From: Pseudomonas sp. R28(2017) | GTDB lineage: Bacteria > Pseudomonadota > Gammaproteobacteria > Pseudomonadales > Pseudomonadaceae | Reading direction: 5' to 3' | Assembly: GCF_002112505.1 (NCBI RefSeq) | Contig: NZ_NEHW01000004.1 | Span: 62,001 to 126,000, forward strand | DNA: 64,000 nucleotides | Shown: positions 58,832-64,000 of the stretch, piece by piece | Position numbering within the stretch: the stretch's first letter is position 1 | Layout: the number at the start of each line of letters is the position of its first letter | Position numbers and translations under genes: made by a program | Notes under the pieces: generated by a model | The model's input: the letters and a program-made list of their open reading frames with translations, nothing else | Told to the model about the DNA's origin: nothing | Databases searched by the model: none

Positions 58832-59989
58832 TCAGTGATTCGTCCGGGTGGACGACAAGGCCAGGTTTTCTTCGGTTTTACGGGCGTTCTTCAGCTGCGC
58901 GATCCACTGCGGGTCGAAGCTGCTGAGGTCGTTGGTCATTGGCAGATAACGTTCTGGGAATTCCCACACCACCACTTGTGGCGCGGCGTTCTTGAAGGCA
59001 TCGCTCTGCAGGTACTTGAGCATCGGCAGCAACGGGCCGTGGCCGTCTTCGGCGTAGTTGGCGACGTCGCTGTGCAGTGCCTGCTGCAGCGCACCGAGGA
59101 AGTTCCAGTGCGGGTTGGCGCTGTAGCTGGTGCCCACCAGGGCGACCGGGATCTGGTTGTCGGCGAACAGGGCGTCGCCGGATTCGCGTTCGGTTTCTGC
59201 AGGTCGGGTGGTGCGTTGCTGCAGGTTGTCCGGGGTCGGCAGCAGGTTGCTGAACAATGGGTCCAGCGGCAGGAAGTTGGTCAGGTCACCCTTGTAGGGG
59301 GCGGTGCTGCCGGCTTCGGTGATGAACGTCTGCGGCTCGCCGTTGAGCAGGCTCTGGCGGCTGACCGCTTCGGCCAGCGCCTGCGCCACCACTTCGGCAC
59401 CCATCGGCGTCCAGTGGGTGTCGGTGCGCAGGAACACCTGGCCGCGGGCCTTGGCCTGTTCCAGTGCTGCCATCAGGTCGGGGGCGAACACGTTGGCCTG
59501 GCGCGCCTGGGCATGGAACTGGTTGTACAGGTCGTCATGCAGGCTGGCCGGTTGCTGCTTGCCGATGTACTCGGCATACACCCGCGCCTTGGCCGGGATG
59601 ATCGCCAGCACCAGCTGGCTGCCATGCTGCTGCAGGGTGTCGCGCACGCCGCGGATCAGCGCCAGGTTGTCCTGCATCAGTTGCTCGGCACCGGCGGTAG
59701 GCTTGAACTCTTCGTCGCTGAACAGCCACTGGTCGCGGCCCAGCACCACGCCCGGGCGGCCTTCGTTGAACAGTTTGAAATCCAGCGCGGCCCACAGGTT
59801 GGTGCCCAGGCGCTTGATCGGGAACTGGTCGTCGTAGTGGGTCTCGGCGGCCTTGGCCAGCTTGCCGTTGAGCAGGGTCATCTGCTCGGTACGGTGGAAG
59901 CTGTCGAAGCCACCGGTGGACCAGGCGCCCATGCCCACCAGCAGGCCGAGGAACGACAGGGAATAGGTGACGCGTAATGTCCGGGTCAT
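58832..59989 (-). CDS. algJ: Alginate O-acetyltransferase AlgJ
   Basis: A 385-residue protein with an N-terminal anchor (about 5-24: LRVTYSLSFLGLLVGMGAW). It has the SGNH-like acetyltransferase catalytic set: TDTHWTPMGAEVVA (Asp and His), and GTSYSANPHWNFLGAL with the nucleophile Ser. It acts in the periplasm at the inner membrane with AlgI and AlgF. AlgX, also in the operon, shares this fold. The start at 59989 has TGAGGTGG upstream. The gap to algI is ten bases. Confidence 0.95.
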   Translation of the reverse strand: MTRTLRVTYSLSFLGLLVGMGAWSTGGFDSFHRTEQMTLLNGKLAKAAETHYDDQFPIKRLGTNLWAALDFKLFNEGRPGVVLGRDQWLFSDEEFKPTAGAEQLMQDNLALIRGVRDTLQQHGSQLVLAIIPAKARVYAEYIGKQQPASLHDDLYNQFHAQARQANVFAPDLMAALEQAKARGQVFLRTDTHWTPMGAEVVAQALAEAVSRQSLLNGEPQTFITEAGSTAPYKGDLTNFLPLDPLFSNLLPTPDNLQQRTTRPAETERESGDALFADNQIPVALVGTSYSANPHWNFLGALQQALHSDVANYAEDGHGPLLPMLKYLQSDAFKNAAPQVVVWEFPERYLPMTNDLSSFDPQWIAQLKNARKTEENLALSSTRTNH

Positions 59990-59999
59990 GTCATCCACC

Positions 60000-61457
60000 T
60001 CAGAACTGGAAGTACAGGAACGGCGAGTAGCTCTGCGCCGAAAGCTTGAGGATCGAGGCCACGAACAGCAGCAGGATCAGGGCGCGGGTCATGACCCGGG
60101 TCCAGTCCAGGCCGATCGAGCCGTCGGCATTCACCTGCACCGGCGTGGCCTTGGCGGTTGGCTTGGCATTGCGGTAGAAGTCGCGCAGGCCGAAGAACGC
60201 CAGGGTGAGGTAGGCGATCACCAGGGTCGCCACTTGCAGGCCGGTGAGCTGGGCGCGGTTGAGTTCCGACAGCTGCCACTCGCCGAAGCTGAACATGGCG
60301 CCGTACATGCGGGCGGCGACGTGCAGGTTCTCGGCACGGAAGATCACCCAGCCGACCACCACCAGCAGGAAGGTGAAGGCCCACTTGACCGGGTTGAAGC
60401 GCTGCGGGTTGGTGTCGATGCCCAGCGCCCGCTCGATCGCCAGCCACATGCCGTGCCAGGCGCCCCAGATGATGTAGGTGAAGTTGGCACCGTGCCACAG
60501 GCCGCCCAGCAACATGGTCAGGAACAGGTTGCGGTAGGTGTTGAAGGTGCCTTTGCGGTTGCCGCCCAGGGTGATGTACAGGTAGTCGCGCAGCCAGGTC
60601 GACAGGCTGATGTGCCAGCGCCGCCAGAACTCGGTGATCGACTGGCTGATGTATGGCTGCTTGAAGTTCTCCATGAAGCGGAAGCCCATCATCAGGCCCA
60701 GGCCGATGGCCATGTCGCTGTAGCCGCTGAAGTCGAAGTACAGCTGCGCGGTGTAGGCCAGGGCGCCGAGCCAGGCGTCGCCGGTGGTCGGGTTCTGCAG
60801 GGCGAAGCAATGGTCGGCGACCACGGCCAGGGTGTCGGCGATGAACACTTTCTTGATGAAGCCCTGCATGAAGCGGGTGCAGCCTTCGGAGAACTTGTCC
60901 AGGGTGTGGGTGCGGTTGTTGAACTGGTCGACCAGGTCCTTGAAGCGCAGCACGGGGCCGGCGATCAGGTGCGGGAAGATCGCCACGAATGCCGCGAAGT
61001 CGATCAGGTTGCGGGTGGCCGGGGTGTCGCCGCGGTACACGTCGATGATGTAGCTGATCGACTCGAAGATGTAGAACGAGATACCGATCGGCAGCAGCAC
61101 GTGGGTGAGGATGAACGGCTCCAGGCCAAACGAGCTGATGATCGCGTTGAGGCTGTCGACACCGAAGTTGGCGTACTTGAAGTAACCGAGGATCGCCAGG
61201 TCCACACCGACGCCAAGCAGCAGCCAGCGCTGGGCCGGCTTGGTGCGTACGCCGGCGGCGCCGACTTTCAGGCCGATCCAGTAGTTCCACAGGGTGACGC
61301 CGGCGAACAGGGCGAGGAAATCGACCCGCCACCAGGCATAGAAGATGTAGCTGGCGACCAGCAGCAGCAGGTTGCGATAGCGTTGCCCGCTCAAGTAGTA
61401 CAGGCCGAGGAAGATCGGCAAGAACAGGAACAGGAACACGTTGGACGAGAAGACCAT
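60000..61457 (-). CDS. algI: Alginate O-acetylase AlgI (MBOAT family)
   Basis: A 485-residue integral membrane protein, MBOAT type, with at least eleven helices. It moves the acetyl group across the inner membrane for alginate modification. The family motif with catalytic histidine is LLGGLWHGANFTYIIWGAWH at about 315-335. It begins VFSSNVFLFLFLPIFLGLYY. In the operon it lies 194 bp after algL, an unusually long gap filled by a REP pair, and ten bases before algJ. Confidence 0.96.
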   Translation of the reverse strand: MVFSSNVFLFLFLPIFLGLYYLSGQRYRNLLLLVASYIFYAWWRVDFLALFAGVTLWNYWIGLKVGAAGVRTKPAQRWLLLGVGVDLAILGYFKYANFGVDSLNAIISSFGLEPFILTHVLLPIGISFYIFESISYIIDVYRGDTPATRNLIDFAAFVAIFPHLIAGPVLRFKDLVDQFNNRTHTLDKFSEGCTRFMQGFIKKVFIADTLAVVADHCFALQNPTTGDAWLGALAYTAQLYFDFSGYSDMAIGLGLMMGFRFMENFKQPYISQSITEFWRRWHISLSTWLRDYLYITLGGNRKGTFNTYRNLFLTMLLGGLWHGANFTYIIWGAWHGMWLAIERALGIDTNPQRFNPVKWAFTFLLVVVGWVIFRAENLHVAARMYGAMFSFGEWQLSELNRAQLTGLQVATLVIAYLTLAFFGLRDFYRNAKPTAKATPVQVNADGSIGLDWTRVMTRALILLLFVASILKLSAQSYSPFLYFQF

Positions 61458-61536
61458 CCCGGTTCTCCTAATTGTTCACAGCATCCGGGGCAAAGCGCCC
61501 CCCAAACCCCCCACTCAAAAGTGAGAGATACCTTGG

Positions 61537-61628
61537 TCCCTGTGGGAGCGGGCTTGCCCGCGAACAAGGGCGAAGCCCTTGCCATGCACCGCAGTGCCTT
61601 CTTCGCGGGCAAGCCCGCTCCCACAGGT
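61537..61628. repeat. REP pair inside the alginate operon
   Basis: Two REP elements: CTGTGGGAGCGGGCTTGCCC with GCGAAC, and TTCTTCGCGGGCAAGCCCGC with TCCCACAGG. Between them is a perfect hairpin CAAGGGC-GAA-GCCCTTG at 61565-61581. A further stem GGGGC...GCCCC lies at 61487-61501. All are in the 194-bp gap between algL and algI, in the transcribed region of the operon. Confidence 0.92.
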
Positions 61629-61651
61629 TCCGATCCCTTGACGGGGTTAAC

Positions 61652-62755
61652 TCATTTCTTGCTTTCTGCGCTCGGGTCATAGACCCGGGTCATGTCGCCG
61701 CCGAGCCTGAAACTGTTGAACGGCTGCATGTGCTGCTTGCGCTGCAGGGTGTCGCCGACGCAGTGGTACAGCGCGCACCAGGGCTCGAGCCACGAGTACT
61801 TGCTGTCGACCTTGAGGTCGGTCAGGTCCTGTTTCACGCCGGCGCGCTCCTTGAAGTGGCTGGGGTCGCGTGCGCCCGCCAGCACGCCTTCGCCCAGGCG
61901 CTGCAGGGCGAAGTTGTTTTCGCTGCGCAGGTCGACGTTGTTGGCCTGGGCGAAGCTGGCAATCATCGCCAGCGGCGGCAGGGCATAGTTGTGGTAGGCC
62001 AGGGCGCGTTGCTTGCGCTTGACCTCGTTGGGCAGGAAGCCCTGGTCGTCGATCTGGTTGGCGCCAACCTTGTATTCCTTCACGGCCCAGTCGAACAGGT
62101 CGCGGCGGTCGGTGGCCACGGCGGTGGCCATCACCGACCAGGCCGCCCAGTAGCTGTGGTTGTTGATCTTCTCCAGCGGCAGGTCGCTCCAGTCGCGCAC
62201 GGTCTGTTCGGCGAGGCGGGCGAACCACTTCTCGATCAGCTCGGCCTCGGCCTGGTGCGCGGCCAACGGCTGCGAGTTGGAGAACTTCAGGCGCAGCCAC
62301 GACCCGCTCATGCTGCCCAGCGCCCATTTGCGCATGGACTTGCCGGTGTGGTTGTAGTCGGTGGACAGCAGCGCCCCCGCGCGTGCCCAGCTGCCGAGCC
62401 AGGCCAGGGTGCAGTCGAGCTGCGCGGGGCGGCCGTCACGCATGTACTGGCCGACCATCTTGCTCACGCCTTTCTCCAGCGTGGTGATGTCTTCGGTGGA
62501 CTTGCGGAAGGCTTTCTCCGAGGCGACGTTGAGCGTTGCCCGGGCCTTGTCCGAGCCTTCGTACTTGCTGCGGAACTGCAACGCGCCGGTGTACGGCTTG
62601 GGAGCCGGCTCGCAGCGGAAGTTGCCTTCACCGGTCTTGAGCTTCTCGATGCCCTCGTAGTAACCCTGCGGAGGCACCAGCGCAGCCTGTGCGGCGCCGC
62701 CGAACAGCGCGAGGGTGAGCAGGGCCGGGCTGAAAATTCGCTTGAGCATGGTCAT
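61652..62755 (-). CDS. algL: Alginate lyase AlgL
   Basis: A 367-residue periplasmic polysaccharide lyase (PL5) that cuts alginate by beta-elimination and clears mislocalised polymer during export. The signal peptide is about 1-26 ([17 protein letters not shown]). The catalytic motif NNHSYW is at about residue 200, preceded by LPLEKI, and R/Y residues in [18 protein letters not shown] follow. The start is the methionine of MTMLKRI, with GAGGCG before it. Seven bases separate it from the algX stop. Confidence 0.95.
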   Translation of the reverse strand: MTMLKRIFSPALLTLALFGGAAQAALVPPQGYYEGIEKLKTGEGNFRCEPAPKPYTGALQFRSKYEGSDKARATLNVASEKAFRKSTEDITTLEKGVSKMVGQYMRDGRPAQLDCTLAWLGSWARAGALLSTDYNHTGKSMRKWALGSMSGSWLRLKFSNSQPLAAHQAEAELIEKWFARLAEQTVRDWSDLPLEKINNHSYWAAWSVMATAVATDRRDLFDWAVKEYKVGANQIDDQGFLPNEVKRKQRALAYHNYALPPLAMIASFAQANNVDLRSENNFALQRLGEGVLAGARDPSHFKERAGVKQDLTDLKVDSKYSWLEPWCALYHCVGDTLQRKQHMQPFNSFRLGGDMTRVYDPSAESKK

Positions 62756-62762
62756 GATCGCC

Positions 62763-64000
62763 TCACTGGCCAGCCTGCGCGGTCTGCGCAGGCACGGCGA
62801 AGTTGTTGCGTTTGCAGAGCTTGGCTTCGACTTTCTGAGTGCCTTGTTCCGGGCCCTGGATTTCAAAAGCCAGCAGGCTCTGGCTGGCCCAGTCCTCATC
62901 CTCACGCATCTGGAAGACGAAGCGGCCGTCGGTGTCGGAGGTTTCCGGCTTCTCCAGCTTGATGTCTTCGTGGCGGCCATTGAGGTACCAGAGCGTGGCC
63001 TGCAGCACCTTCACTGACGGATCTTCGAACTTGACGTCCATCTGCATGTTGCGGTTGATCAGGTCTTTGATCACACCACCCTTGCCGTTGACCATCAGCT
63101 CGTTCTTGCCGGGTTTGAGGGTGGCGCTGGCGCTCATCAGAGCCGGGCGGTCGTCGCAGCCGTCGTCGAGCAGACCGAGGATTTGCCGCCAGATGGTTTC
63201 CTGGTCCAGGCGGTACAGCGGCGAGAACTCCCAGATGAGGATCTTCGGCGGGTTCTTCTGGAATTCCTCGCTGCCCAGGTACTGGATCATCGAGCCTTCC
63301 AGGCCGCCACCGGGGAAGGCGACGTTGAGCACGTCGGCGCCGATGTACTGCTCGAGGAAGCCGCTGAAGTTGTAGTTCTTGCCACTGTGGCTGGTGCCGA
63401 CCAGGGTGATCTGGGCGTTGCCGCTGTCACCGAACAGGTCGTCGCCGCCGCCGTCCGAGCCCTTCGGCTCGGTGGCGAACTGGTCCATGTACTGCACCGC
63501 GTAGCTGGTGCCGCAGAGCTGGCCGGCCACGTTGTGCAGGGTGCCGGTCTTGCCCATGCGCCCGGACTTGTGGGTTTCGAATTCCTTGCGCGGCACGCCT
63601 TCGAAGGCCGGCATCTTGTGCACCGTGTCGGCCACGATCTTCGCCGCGCGCTCGGCGCCGTATGGCGTCCAGTGCTGGTCACCGCGGAAGTAGAAGTCCT
63701 TGCCCTGGTCGGCGGCGGCCAGCTGCTCGTTGGTCAGCGGCGACAGGTCGGGCACGTTGTAGCCCATGCTGGCGAAGCGCTTGAGCATGGCCTGGTAGTT
63801 GCCCAGTGCCTTCTGGTAGTCGAAGGCGGCTTTCTCTTCGGGCTTGAGCATGTTGCGGTTCACCAGGCCACGGGTCGGCTGGTAGACCACGACCAGCTCC
63901 ACACCGCGCTTCTTGAACGCATCGTGCACCTGCTGCAGGCGCTTGTAGCCGGCCGGCGTGGTGTTGAACTCGGTGCGCAGGTCTTCGCGGGTACGGAACA
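62763..64000 (-). CDS. algX: Alginate biosynthesis protein AlgX (partial)
   Basis: The C-terminal 412 codons are in the window; the gene continues past 64000. AlgX is a periplasmic acetyltransferase that adds acetyl groups to polymannuronate and supports export. The SGNH-like catalytic segment includes [18 protein letters not shown] (Asp and His) and [20 protein letters not shown] with the Ser nucleophile. A C-terminal carbohydrate-binding module (about last 130 residues) includes [15 protein letters not shown] and [11 protein letters not shown]. The downstream gene is algL, seven bases away. Confidence 0.93.
   Translation of the reverse strand, partial: FRTREDLRTEFNTTPAGYKRLQQVHDAFKKRGVELVVVYQPTRGLVNRNMLKPEEKAAFDYQKALGNYQAMLKRFASMGYNVPDLSPLTNEQLAAADQGKDFYFRGDQHWTPYGAERAAKIVADTVHKMPAFEGVPRKEFETHKSGRMGKTGTLHNVAGQLCGTSYAVQYMDQFATEPKGSDGGGDDLFGDSGNAQITLVGTSHSGKNYNFSGFLEQYIGADVLNVAFPGGGLEGSMIQYLGSEEFQKNPPKILIWEFSPLYRLDQETIWRQILGLLDDGCDDRPALMSASATLKPGKNELMVNGKGGVIKDLINRNMQMDVKFEDPSVKVLQATLWYLNGRHEDIKLEKPETSDTDGRFVFQMREDEDWASQSLLAFEIQGPEQGTQKVEAKLCKRNNFAVPAQTAQAGQ

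Noticed and set aside
59967..61682. 571-codon open frame opposite algI
   Set aside because: It shadows the MBOAT gene and crosses a REP pair; composition is rich in D, Q, H and G with no domain.

Overview
The window is high-GC DNA from a fluorescent pseudomonad, almost certainly of the Pseudomonas putida group. The evidence is the hmgR-hmgA-fahA-maiA homogentisate cluster, a PpSB1-type short LOV photoreceptor, the alginate operon order, and about ten inverted pairs of the P. putida-type REP element (core GCGGGCAAGCCCGC next to CTCCCACAGG). No rRNA, tRNA, CRISPR array, transposase or prophage gene was seen. From memory of strain KT2440, the first ~36 kb resembles the PP_4638-PP_4605 segment and the part from ~39.9 kb resembles PP_1261-PP_1283, so the two blocks have probably been brought together by rearrangement near 36-40 kb.

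Layout, left half. 1-2.9 kb: a methylenetetrahydrofolate reductase-like gene diverges from a shrunken MetE N-domain protein across two tandem MetR-like operators, followed by a thiolase. 3-8.6 kb: a PepSY protein and an agmatine operon (cytosolic deiminase, N-carbamoylputrescine amidase, periplasmic polyamine-binding protein, Tat-exported second deiminase) diverging from a LysR regulator. 8.7-13 kb: fabV, a hydrolase, HopJ-like and DUF1244 proteins, folM and a membrane monooxygenase-like protein. 13.2-15.8 kb: a light-response cluster (B12-less CarH/LitR-like regulator, PilZ protein, short LOV protein) and a flavodoxin. 15.9-20 kb: LysR plus LrgA/LrgB, a hydrolase and an SDR. 20.2-26.4 kb: tyrosine/homogentisate catabolism with HmgR and its palindrome, a SirB1-like protein and a leucine-type dehydrogenase. 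26.4-28.3 kb: yebG with an SOS box, PsiE, DUF3509 and a ribosome hibernation factor. 28.3-29 kb is non-coding repeat-like DNA. 29-35.2 kb: an iron block (PepSY ferrireductase-like membrane proteins, ECF sigma, FecR, TonB-dependent transducer). 35.2-39.8 kb: AraC, EamA, and a GtrII/GtrB-type glycosylation pair.

Right half. 39.9-46.9 kb: a 2-hydroxyacid dehydrogenase, and a LysR divergent from an Aae-type aromatic acid efflux operon with its own outer-membrane factor. 46.9-48.1 kb: a solitary, more AT-rich YhcG-type PD-(D/E)XK nuclease gene with a structured leader and a perfect internal palindrome, the most island-like gene here. 48.2-54.1 kb: UspA, LysR and a second tripartite drug efflux operon (EmrB/EmrA/NodT). 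54.2-56 kb: two SDRs separated by REP pairs. 56.1-64 kb: the 3' part of the alginate operon on the minus strand (algX partial, algL, algI, algJ, algF, algA), ending at a clear rho-independent terminator, then a small membrane protein.

The strongest leads for a second look are the orphan nuclease gene with its unusual palindromes, the tandem operator and eroded metE paralogue, the secreted/cytosolic double agmatine deiminase operon, the LOV-PilZ-LitR light module, and a REP pair placed inside the alginate operon.
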